NCBI RefSeq assembly: GCF_900698935.1
Contig: NZ_LR217715.1
Coordinates: forward strand, 1-64,000
DNA length: 64,000 bases
Origin: Erwinia_E haradaeae_D
GTDB lineage: Bacteria; Pseudomonadota; Gammaproteobacteria; Enterobacterales; Enterobacteriaceae
Reading direction: 5' to 3'
A program made the position numbers and the translations under genes. Below are positions 1-7,641 of this stretch, piece after piece (within the stretch, counting starts at the first letter, position 1; the number at the start of each line of letters is the position of its first letter). The notes under the pieces were generated by a model. The model did no database searches, was not told where the DNA came from, and was given only the letters and a program-made list of their open reading frames with translations.

Positions 1-9
1 TTATCCACA
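1..9 (+). promoter_or_regulatory. DnaA box (perfect consensus)
   Basis: The bases TTATCCACA match the strong DnaA box consensus TTATNCACA exactly and equal the E. coli R1/R4 boxes. With mnmG placed to the right, the orientation is that of R1, the box next to the unwinding element. Finding it at base 1 suggests the numbering was set at the origin, but I cannot see what precedes it. Confidence 0.7.
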
Positions 10-53
10 GAAAACCAATCACTAATTATTATAATAATATCTCTATTTTATTA

Positions 54-230
54 TAGTTACCATTAGTTACCATTAGTTACCATTAGTTACCATTAGTTAC
101 CATTAGTTACCATTAGTTACCATTAGTTACCATTAGTTACCATTAGTTACCATTAGTTACCATTAGTTACCATTAGTTACCATTAGTTACCATTAGTTAC
201 CATTAGTTACCATTAGTTACCATTAGTTAT
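54..230. repeat. 10-bp tandem repeat array (CATTAGTTAC)n
   Basis: Sixteen perfect consecutive copies of CATTAGTTAC fill bases 61-220. A partial copy (TAGTTAC, 54-60) precedes them and a copy with one mismatch (221-230) follows. The unit is 70% A+T, has no internal symmetry, and its 10-bp length is close to one helical turn. Perfect identity of all sixteen copies implies recent expansion or strong homogenisation. The array sits between a perfect DnaA box and mnmG, where E. coli oriC has its AT-rich 13-mers. It could be an unwinding element, an array of protein sites, or a neutral minisatellite; the sequence does not decide. Confidence 0.97.
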
Positions 231-281
231 TATGTTAGCGATGTTTGTGGTAGTATTTATTATAGTACTTTAAGCTATAGT

Positions 282-297
282 ATGACCGAAGGGTCAT
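282..297. other. Small hairpin beside the origin array
   Basis: A 6-bp perfect inverted repeat (ATGACC / GGTCAT) encloses a GAAG loop. No T-tract follows, so it is not an intrinsic terminator. It abuts the second DnaA-box-like site. Its function is unknown. Confidence 0.5.
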
Positions 298-305
298 GTG
301 GATAT
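297..305 (-). promoter_or_regulatory. DnaA-box-like site (one mismatch)
   Basis: The plus strand reads TGTGGATAT, which on the minus strand is ATATCCACA, one mismatch from TTATNCACA at the first base. It lies about 90 bp before mnmG and faces the box at base 1. E. coli oriC also carries boxes in opposite orientations. Such weak sites occur by chance, so the support comes mainly from context. Confidence 0.4.
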
Positions 306-388
306 TGACCCCCCTTTATGTCGGCGCACGAATTATACCTTTTAGGAAAATATAGTAATACTACTTTGGCTTACGAGATTAGAGTGTT

Positions 389-2290
389 ATGTTTTATTCG
401 GAGTTTTTTGATATAATTGTGGTAGGTGGTGGTCACGCTGGGATTGAAGCCTCTATGGCTTCAGCTCGTATGGGTAGAAAAACGTTATTAGTCACTCATA
501 GTATTGATACATTAGGACAACTATCTTGTAATCCAGCTATTGGTGGAATTGGTAAAGGTCATCTAGTGAAAGAAATAGATGCGCTAGGTGGTTTGATAGG
601 AGTGGTCACCGATCAATCCGGCATTCAATTTAGAACTCTGAACGCTAGTAAAGGACCTGCTGTCCGTGCTACTCGAGCGCAAGCTGATCGTGTATTGTAC
701 CGTCAAGCAGTACGCGAGTTGTTAAAAAATCAAAAAAATTTATTAATCTTGCAGCAGGTAGTGGAAGATGTATTAATTGAGAATTGTTGTGTGATTGGCG
801 TATTGACTAAAATGGGAGTGAAATTTCGTGCTAACGCAGTTGTGCTGACTGCTGGAACTTTTTTGGATGGTAAAATTTATGTTGGTATGCAAAGTTATGC
901 TGGAGGTCGTGAAGGCTCTCCTGCATCTATTGCACTTTCCCATCGTTTACGCGAATTACCGTTGCAAGTTGGTCGTCTTAAAACTGGGACTCCGCCACGT
1001 ATTGATGCTAAAAGTATTGCTTTGCATACATTAATTCCGCAATTTGGGTGTGTTCCTCTACCTGTATTTTCATTTTTAGGAGATATACAGCAGCATCCCG
1101 AACAAATATGCTGTTATATTACACATACGAATGAGAAAACTCATCAAATTATTCGTGATAATCTTCATTACAGTCCGATGTACAATGGATCTCTTGAGAG
1201 CATTGGACCGCGGTATTGTCCATCTATAGAAGATAAAGTCATGCGTTTTTCTGATCGTAAAGCGCATCAGGTCTTCTTAGAGCCAGAAGGGTTGACAAGT
1301 AGTGAAATGTATCCGAATGGAATCTCTACCAGTTTACCTTTTAACATACAAATTGAAATTGTACGTTCTATACATGGTATGCATAACGCGACTATTACTC
1401 GCCCAGGTTATGCTGTTGAATACGATTTTTTTGATCCATGTGGTTTAAAGAAGACCCTAGAAAGCAAGTATATAACGGGATTGTTTTTTGCTGGACAGAT
1501 TAATGGTACTACTGGTTATGAGGAAGCTGCTGCACAAGGTTTATTAGCGGGCCTCAATGCCGGCAGATTTGTAAGCGGTAAAGATGGCTGGGTCCCCAGG
1601 CGTGATCAAGCTTATTTAGGTGTTTTAGTGGATGATTTATGTACTAGGGGTATTACTGAACCTTATCGTATGTTTACAGCACGAGCTGAGCACCGTCTTA
1701 TTTTACGTGAAGATAATGCTGACTTGCGATTAACAGCCATGGGCCGTCAACTAGGTTTAGTGAGTGATGCACGTTGGTGGCGTTTAAATGAAAAATTAGA
1801 AAATATTGAAAAAGAGCGTCAGAGGTTGCGGAGTCTTCGAGTGCACCCTAATTCATCTTATTTATCTAAAACTGCTGTTTTGACGTGCTCTTTATTCAGC
1901 CAGGAGAGCGGGTGTAAAGAGTTATTACAAAATCCAGACTTCGCGCATAAAAAACTAATGAATTTAGATACATGTGGTTCTAGATTTCCTGATACTGAAG
2001 CTTTAGAGCAAGTAGAGATCGAGATAAAGTACGAGGGTTATATTGCTCGTCAACAGAAAGAAATTGCTAAGCATATTCAAAATGAAAATACGTTGCTTCC
2101 TGTTAATCTTGACTACAATCAAGTTCGAGGTTTATCTAATGAAGCGTTAGTTAAGCTTAAATATCATAAACCGGAATCTATTGGTCAAGCATCACGTATA
2201 TCTGGTGTTACACCTGCAGCAATTTCTGTTTTGATCATTTTTTTGAAAAAAAGAGGTCTTTTAAAATCTTTTAACGTTTTTAATGTTTAA
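389..2290 (+). CDS. mnmG: tRNA uridine-5-carboxymethylaminomethyl modification enzyme MnmG (GidA)
   Basis: MnmG works with MnmE to install the 5-carboxymethylaminomethyl group on the wobble uridine of several tRNAs, using FAD and methylene-tetrahydrofolate. The 633-residue protein (E. coli 629) opens with the FAD dinucleotide-binding motif GGGHAG near residue 13. It keeps both redox cysteines of the family: Cys47 in SCNPAIGG and the one in RYCPSIEDK. The start ATG matches the family N-terminus (MFY..FD). It is the first gene after the origin-like region, as in E. coli. Its usual partner rsmG is missing downstream, where only a possible remnant remains. The family assignment is secure. Confidence 0.97.
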   Translation: MFYSEFFDIIVVGGGHAGIEASMASARMGRKTLLVTHSIDTLGQLSCNPAIGGIGKGHLVKEIDALGGLIGVVTDQSGIQFRTLNASKGPAVRATRAQADRVLYRQAVRELLKNQKNLLILQQVVEDVLIENCCVIGVLTKMGVKFRANAVVLTAGTFLDGKIYVGMQSYAGGREGSPASIALSHRLRELPLQVGRLKTGTPPRIDAKSIALHTLIPQFGCVPLPVFSFLGDIQQHPEQICCYITHTNEKTHQIIRDNLHYSPMYNGSLESIGPRYCPSIEDKVMRFSDRKAHQVFLEPEGLTSSEMYPNGISTSLPFNIQIEIVRSIHGMHNATITRPGYAVEYDFFDPCGLKKTLESKYITGLFFAGQINGTTGYEEAAAQGLLAGLNAGRFVSGKDGWVPRRDQAYLGVLVDDLCTRGITEPYRMFTARAEHRLILREDNADLRLTAMGRQLGLVSDARWWRLNEKLENIEKERQRLRSLRVHPNSSYLSKTAVLTCSLFSQESGCKELLQNPDFAHKKLMNLDTCGSRFPDTEALEQVEIEIKYEGYIARQQKEIAKHIQNENTLLPVNLDYNQVRGLSNEALVKLKYHKPESIGQASRISGVTPAAISVLIIFLKKRGLLKSFNVFNV

Positions 2291-2664
2291 CTTATTACAT
2301 CTATTCGATAATAATATCGATATTTTATTCTCATATCATTAGTAATGATTCTTTTAGAGATAATGTGATAATGGTAGTAATAGTATTACTTAATAAAAAT
2401 TATAGTATTACTGCAGTAAAATGGTGATCATAGAAAGTCTTTTTTATTTTTTTATTTTTAGTATTTGCTTATTTTCGATTAAACATAGTTCATCGCGCAA
2501 GATTCAAAAATTCATTATGATTCATATTTGTTATGATGATACATATATGAAATCATGAATATGATTGGTGGAGCTGACAGAATATTTTTTTATTTTGATT
2601 CTACTTGATGATTTTTAATATTTATTTATTATTTTGCATTACATTTTCTAATGTAGTGTGATGA

Positions 2665-2861
2665 AGTGGATCGCCTATGTTTTTTGTAAAATTTAATACT
2701 TCAATTAATAAACATATTAGATTGAATTCACTCCTCTCGTATTTTACACAAGATCGTGATTCTTTAGAAAATAATTGGATTTGATGAGATCGATTAACCG
2801 AGCGTGCAAATGTATGCGGGCTTTTTTAATCAAGAAAGGTGCTTATTATAATCCATTATAA
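2665..2861 (+). pseudogene. rsmG: Possible remnant of rsmG (gidB), 16S rRNA G527 methyltransferase
   Basis: Two short reading frames in different phases resemble the middle of RsmG. The first (2665-2784) reads like the stretch from GIPL to KRVRF of the family (GSPM, later NKHIRL, LENN). The second (2784-2861) begins RSINRAC, comparable to the family's GVISRAF. Strand and position right after mnmG fit the gidA-gidB order of enterobacteria. The similarity is weak and was judged by eye only, so chance is a real alternative. Confidence 0.28.
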
Positions 2862-2882
2862 TAAATGTAAATATCTCATAAG

Positions 2883-2930
2883 TTGTTTATTTGTTTACTT
2901 GTTTATTTGTTTACTTGTTTATTTGTTTAC
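2883..2930. repeat. 16-bp tandem repeat, three perfect copies
   Basis: Three perfect copies of TTGTTTATTTGTTTAC. Each copy is itself two 8-bp halves differing in the last base, so the tract is six copies of TTGTTTAY. It lies in non-coding sequence between mnmG and pyrG and is unrelated in sequence to the array at the origin. Confidence 0.95.
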
Positions 2931-3433
2931 TTTTTTATCATGAGTCGTGTTATTTTATATTTTTTTAGTGTGGGTGGTAATTGGTTAATTTTTAATAGAA
3001 AGATGGTGTTTCCTAATATGGATTCTCATTCACCAAGGGGAATCTTAGATTATACGAGATAGAGTCATAAGGCTGGAGATATATGGAAGATTTCTATTTT
3101 GATTTTGATGTATACATTAAAAAAACTTTCTAATGCATTTTTAATATATTCTGCATTATTAGTACATTATGTTAAATCAAAAAGCATATTGTATATGTAG
3201 GTTATTTTTATGGTAGTAGTGATATAGAATTTGTGACTCAAAGTCTTTTTCAGAATACATCATTACGCCTAGTTTATAAGATCTATTTACTATCATTTAG
3301 AGTAGAGTATTAAGATCATCGTCTCAATTGGATCGAATTAAATCTATTCAGGAGTCATGGATATTCTTAATAATTTTTAGATATACTGTTATTCTTTTTC
3401 GATATAGATCGTATTATTATTCTTAGGTTAAGT

Positions 3434-5086
3434 ATGACAACACATTATATATTTATAACTGGTGGAGTGGTTTCCTCTTTAGGAAAGGGTATTGTTGCAG
3501 GTTCTTTAGCTGCCATCCTTGAAGCGCGTGGTTTACGAGTCACTATTATAAAATTAGATCCGTATATTAATGTTGATCCAGGAACTATGAGTCCGACACA
3601 GCACGGTGAAGTGTTTGTCACAGGTGACGGTGCGGAAACTGATTTAGATCTTGGGCATTACGAGCGTTTCATTCGTACACGAATGGGTCGTCGTAATAAT
3701 TGTACTACTGGTCGTATTTACTCAGGTGTTTTACATAAAGAAAGACGCGGGGAATATCACGGTGCTACCGTACAGGTAATTCCACATATTACGAATGCTA
3801 TTAAAGAGCAGATTATTGAAGGCGGTGACGGATATGGTATAGTGCTAGTAGAAATTGGAGGAACGGTGGGTGATATTGAGTCACTACCGTTCTTAGAGGC
3901 CATTCGACAAATAGCAGTAGATGTGGATCGTTCGAATACTATGTATATTCACTTAACTTTAGTGCCGTATATGGCTGCGGCAGGTGAAGTAAAAACAAAA
4001 CCGACACAACATTCAGTCAAAGAACTGTTATCAATTGGCATTCAACCAGATGTGCTGATTTGTCGTTCTAGCTTTACGGTACCCGTAAATGAACGTGCTA
4101 AAATTGCACTGTTTTGCAATGTATCTGAAAAAGCCGTAATTTCTCTCAAAGACGTGAATTCTATTTATAAAATCCCAGGTATGTTACAATCACAGGGATT
4201 AGATGATTATATTTGTAAACGTTTTCATTTAGACGTACCAGAAGCTAATCTATCAGAGTGGGAGCAAGTTGTTTATCAAGAGGCTAATCCGAGCGGTGAA
4301 TTGCGCATCGGTATGGTAGGAAAATATGTTGAATTACCAGATGCCTATAAATCAGTAATTGAAGCTCTTAAGCATGCCGGGTTAAAAATTCGTATGAGGG
4401 TCAATATTAAGCTCATCGATTCACAGGATATTGCATTTCATGGTATTACTCTCTTAAAAGATTTGGATGCGATTTTAATTCCTGGTGGTTTTGGTTACCG
4501 CGGAGTAGAAGGTAAATTAATTACAGCACGATATGCTCGTGAACATCAGGTACCTTATTTAGGTATTTGCTTAGGAATGCAAGTAGCGTTAATTGAGTTT
4601 GCACGTAATGTGCTCTATATGAAAGACGCTAATTCCACAGAATTTGTACCTGATTGTCGATACCCAGTAGTTGACCTTATTGCTTCATGGCGCGATTCGA
4701 AAGGCAATATTGTACATCGTACTGAACAGAGTGATTTAGGTGGAACAATGCGACTAGGTAGTCAACGGTGTCAATTAGCAAATAATAGCTTAGTACGTCG
4801 TCTTTATGGTTCGGAGATGATTATTGAGCGTCACCGTCATAGGTATGAAGTGAATAAGATGTTTTTAAAACAAATTGAAGCAGCTGGATTGCATGTCACG
4901 GGGCATTCTGGAGAGAATCAGTTAGTGGAGGTTATTGAGATTCCTTCCCACCCCTGGTTTGTTGCGTGCCAATTTCATCCAGAATTTACTTCTACGCCAA
5001 GGGAAGGGCATCCACTATTTATTGGCTTTGTAAAAGCTGCCATGTTATATCAGCAACATAATAAAAATAATACTTTGCAGAGGTAG
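3434..5086 (+). CDS. pyrG: CTP synthase
   Basis: PyrG makes CTP from UTP, ATP and glutamine, the last step of pyrimidine nucleotide synthesis. It has 550 residues (E. coli 545) and begins exactly like E. coli (MTT.YIF). The synthetase domain shows the GGVVSSLGKG loop and the metal ligands of DGAETDLD. The C-terminal glutaminase has the nucleophile cysteine in LGICLGMQ and the HPEF His/Glu pair. One oddity is residue 64, just before DGAETD, which is Gly where E. coli has Glu and most other enzymes have Asp or Glu. Eno follows after 85 bp, the conserved pyrG-eno pair, probably co-transcribed. Confidence 0.97.
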   Translation: MTTHYIFITGGVVSSLGKGIVAGSLAAILEARGLRVTIIKLDPYINVDPGTMSPTQHGEVFVTGDGAETDLDLGHYERFIRTRMGRRNNCTTGRIYSGVLHKERRGEYHGATVQVIPHITNAIKEQIIEGGDGYGIVLVEIGGTVGDIESLPFLEAIRQIAVDVDRSNTMYIHLTLVPYMAAAGEVKTKPTQHSVKELLSIGIQPDVLICRSSFTVPVNERAKIALFCNVSEKAVISLKDVNSIYKIPGMLQSQGLDDYICKRFHLDVPEANLSEWEQVVYQEANPSGELRIGMVGKYVELPDAYKSVIEALKHAGLKIRMRVNIKLIDSQDIAFHGITLLKDLDAILIPGGFGYRGVEGKLITARYAREHQVPYLGICLGMQVALIEFARNVLYMKDANSTEFVPDCRYPVVDLIASWRDSKGNIVHRTEQSDLGGTMRLGSQRCQLANNSLVRRLYGSEMIIERHRHRYEVNKMFLKQIEAAGLHVTGHSGENQLVEVIEIPSHPWFVACQFHPEFTSTPREGHPLFIGFVKAAMLYQQHNKNNTLQR

Positions 5087-5171
5087 CTGAACACATTGTA
5101 AAGATTGTATGATATGTTGTATAGTTCACATGCGTTGTCACTGATGTTCTTATGTACATACAGGTGTAATA

Positions 5172-6467
5172 ATGTCTAAAATAATTAAAGTCCTTTCCAG
5201 AGAAATCATCGATTCTCGAGGATATCCGACAGTAGAAGCCGAGGTGCATTTGGAGGGTGGTTTTGTGGGGCTTGCAGCCGTACCTTCGGGTGCTTCTATT
5301 GGTGTACACGAAGCATTAGAATTACGTGACGGAGATATGTCGCGTTTTTTAGGCAAAGGTGTCAAGAAAGCTGTTGATACCATTAACGTGCTTATTGCTA
5401 AGGCTATTAAAGGCCACGATGCTAAAGATCAATCTTATATCGATCATATAATGATCGATTTAGATGGAACGGAAAATAAATCTAGACTAGGAACCAATGC
5501 AATTCTTGCTGTTTCCTTAGCAACGGCTAAAGCTGCTTCTGCTTCTAAGGGAATGCCATTTTATGAGCATATATCAGAATTAAATGGTACATCAGGAAAA
5601 TTCTCCATGCCTTTACCAATGATTAATATTATAAACGGGGGAAAGCACGCCGATAATAACTTGGATATACAGGAGTTTATGATTCAACCTGTTAGCGCAA
5701 AAACACTAAAAGAAGCAGTGCGTATGGGTGCTGAGGTATTTCATGCATTAGGAAAAGTTCTACGTTTAAAGCACATGAGCACTACAGTGGGAGATGAAGG
5801 TGGTTACGCGCCCCGCATGCAAACTGCTTGTCATGTATTAGATATTATTGCTGAAGCAGTAGAGGTCGCAGGTTATAAATTAGGTCGTGATATCGCTTTC
5901 GCGATAGATTGTGCAGCCTCTGAGTTGTATGAAAATGGTAAATATATATTACATGGGGAGAATGATAAATCTTTGTCTTCAGCTGAGTTTACACATTTTC
6001 TTACGGACCTGACTAGAAAGTATCCTATTATTTCTATTGAGGATGGTCTGGGTGAATCTGATTGGTCTGGTTTTTTATACCAGACACAAGTGTTAGGAAG
6101 TAAAATTCAATTAGTTGGCGATGATATTTTTGTAACTAACACAAAGCTTTTACAGGAAGGAATTAAGAAAGGTATTGCTAATTCTATTTTAATTAAATTT
6201 AACCAGATTGGTTCGCTTACTGAAACATTAGCAGCAATTAAAATGGCAAAAGATGCAGGTTATACTACTATTATTTCTCATCGTTCTGGTGAAACTGAAG
6301 ATGTAACAATTGCGGATCTTGCAGTTGGTACCTCTGCAGGTCAAATTAAAACTGGTTCTATGAGTCGATCGGACCGTGTGTCTAAATATAATCAACTGAT
6401 TCGTATTGAAGAAGTGTTAGGTAAGCGCGCACCTTTTTATGGGATAAAAGAAGTTAAAAATCAATGA
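5172..6467 (+). CDS. eno: Enolase
   Basis: Enolase converts 2-phosphoglycerate to phosphoenolpyruvate in glycolysis and in E. coli also scaffolds the RNA degradosome. It has 431 residues (E. coli 432). Conserved elements include GDEGGYAP, the Mg2+ ligands in AIDCAASE, SIEDGLGESD and VGDD, the catalytic lysine in KFNQIG, and the SHRSGETED signature. Two normally fixed N-terminal positions differ: IDSRGN has Tyr at residue 18 instead of Asn, and the mobile active-site loop GASTG reads GASIG, with Ile at residue 43. Activity is likely kept but may be altered. It sits directly downstream of pyrG. Confidence 0.97.
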   Translation: MSKIIKVLSREIIDSRGYPTVEAEVHLEGGFVGLAAVPSGASIGVHEALELRDGDMSRFLGKGVKKAVDTINVLIAKAIKGHDAKDQSYIDHIMIDLDGTENKSRLGTNAILAVSLATAKAASASKGMPFYEHISELNGTSGKFSMPLPMINIINGGKHADNNLDIQEFMIQPVSAKTLKEAVRMGAEVFHALGKVLRLKHMSTTVGDEGGYAPRMQTACHVLDIIAEAVEVAGYKLGRDIAFAIDCAASELYENGKYILHGENDKSLSSAEFTHFLTDLTRKYPIISIEDGLGESDWSGFLYQTQVLGSKIQLVGDDIFVTNTKLLQEGIKKGIANSILIKFNQIGSLTETLAAIKMAKDAGYTTIISHRSGETEDVTIADLAVGTSAGQIKTGSMSRSDRVSKYNQLIRIEEVLGKRAPFYGIKEVKNQ

Positions 6468-6901
6468 TTAATTTGTGAGAAGCGTGATCCTTATCTATTA
6501 GACGCGAAATAGATAGTGTTTGTACATGTACGATATAAGTTTAAAAGGTATGTATGGTGCGCATTGATAGTGATCAATGTACAGGTAATACTAGGTGTAG
6601 TAATATACCGTATAGAGTAGATGTTTTTGTTCAGTTACGTATGTTGATTATCTAATACACAGACATCTTACTGAATATGCGTCAATTTTGATATCTACTG
6701 TATAGTAGATTTACTGATATATCTAAATACCTACTAACATTGTAATGATATTAAAATAACTATGCTTTTATAATATTTTTATATACGTGTAAATTTATCT
6801 TTTAAGGAACATGTATGTCATAATATAGCACTTTGCTTTATGTGACTTATATGATATATGATTGAGATGCACAGATATCTTTCAGGCTATAGGAGCGTAA
6901 A
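6468..6901. other. Spacer between eno and trxA
   Basis: 434 bp, AT-rich. I see a 7-bp inverted repeat (TATCTAT/ATAGATA) shortly after eno but no T-tract, so no convincing terminator, and nothing else. Confidence 0.6.
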
Positions 6902-7219
6902 ATGACTGACTTAACTGACTTGAATTTTGATAAAGTAGTTCTGCAAGCAGAGGGATTGATATTAGTAGATTTTTGGGCAGAATGGTGTAATCCATGCAAA
7001 ATGCTTGCTCCTGTGCTGGATGAATTGGCTATCGAATATAAGGAAAAGGTAGTAGTGGTAAAATTGAATATTGATCAAAATTCTGAGGTGACATCAAAGT
7101 ATAGCATTCGTAGTGTTCCTACTTTATTATTATTTAAGAATGGTCATGTAATTGCTACTAAGGTTGGTATTGCATCTAAAGGCCAACTGAAGGAATTTCT
7201 AAACGCATATTGCGGGTAA
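6902..7219 (+). CDS. trxA: Thioredoxin with altered active site (CNPC)
   Basis: This small dithiol oxidoreductase reduces ribonucleotide reductase and other partners in the cytoplasm. It has 105 residues (E. coli 109) and keeps the thioredoxin fold signature: the buried Asp in VDFWAEW, the cis-proline in SVPT, and the C-terminal GQLKEFL helix. The redox motif is WCNPCK rather than the near-universal WCGPCK, so Gly between the cysteines is replaced by Asn at residue 30. Changes at the two central residues are known to shift redox potential. An extra cysteine sits next to last. The trxA-rho order matches E. coli. GGAG ends 4 nt before the ATG. Confidence 0.95.
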   Translation: MTDLTDLNFDKVVLQAEGLILVDFWAEWCNPCKMLAPVLDELAIEYKEKVVVVKLNIDQNSEVTSKYSIRSVPTLLLFKNGHVIATKVGIASKGQLKEFLNAYCG

Positions 7220-7641
7220 AATATTAATTGTATTGAAAAAATCTAATGACCTGATAAATTTTTCTCTGGCCGCTAGACGGTCAGGATGAACCGTGTTATT
7301 GTTACTTACACCATACATCGTACGGTGTAAGATGTACGATATTAACTGTTTAGCCTTGATCTAAACTTCACATTATATAACAAGCTCTGGATTCAGAGGG
7401 TGTCAATTTTAATTTTGACTAACATTCAGAAACCTGACGGTTGGAATGCGCTATCTTTACTTTAATTTTCTGACCACATCTCATTATTTAGATATGTACT
7501 TTTCTATACGCTATCGTTGAGCGGACTTCAAACTAGGAACTCATAGTCATACAGTACATAGGCGTAGATTTTTTTAATCTTGCTGCTAATGACTAATTAC
7601 TCGATATATACCCCAAGCTTAAGAAACAAGAATCCACCATT
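7220..7641. other. trxA-rho spacer, probable rho leader region
   Basis: 422 bp with no gene. In E. coli this interval holds the rho leader, where Rho attenuates its own synthesis. I do not recognise the leader peptide rhoL here. The one notable structure is a hairpin at 7305-7331. The bases just before the rho start resemble the E. coli rho upstream sequence. Confidence 0.5.
7305..7331. other. Hairpin in the rho leader
   Basis: An 8-bp perfect stem (CTTACACC/GGTGTAAG) continues after one mismatch with 3 more pairs around a 3-base loop. No T-run follows. It lies about 310 bp before rho. It could take part in leader regulation or stabilise the trxA 3' end; there is no direct evidence for either. 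Confidence 0.45.

Larger units (their letters stand above)
1..388. other. oriC: Origin-of-replication-like region (oriC candidate, partial)
   Basis: This region opens with a perfect DnaA box. It continues with an AT-rich stretch, a 10-bp tandem array, a small hairpin and a second DnaA-box-like site, and then reaches mnmG. In E. coli oriC lies directly beside mnmG (gidA), and the AT-rich unwinding element lies between box R1 and mnmG; the layout here follows that order. There are no GATC Dam sites in these 388 bases, unlike E. coli oriC, which suggests that SeqA/Dam control is absent. Only the mnmG side of any origin is visible because the window starts at the box. The origin role is inferred from position and the boxes. 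Confidence 0.6.
2291..3433. other. AT-rich spacer between mnmG and pyrG
   Basis: About 1.1 kb without an intact gene. It contains a possible rsmG remnant (2665-2861) and a 16-bp tandem repeat (2883-2930), listed separately. I looked for mazG, which precedes pyrG in E. coli, and saw nothing convincing. Confidence 0.7.

Noticed and set aside
54..230. The 10-bp array as a CRISPR array
   Set aside because: Units are directly adjacent with no spacers, far too short, and no cas genes are present.
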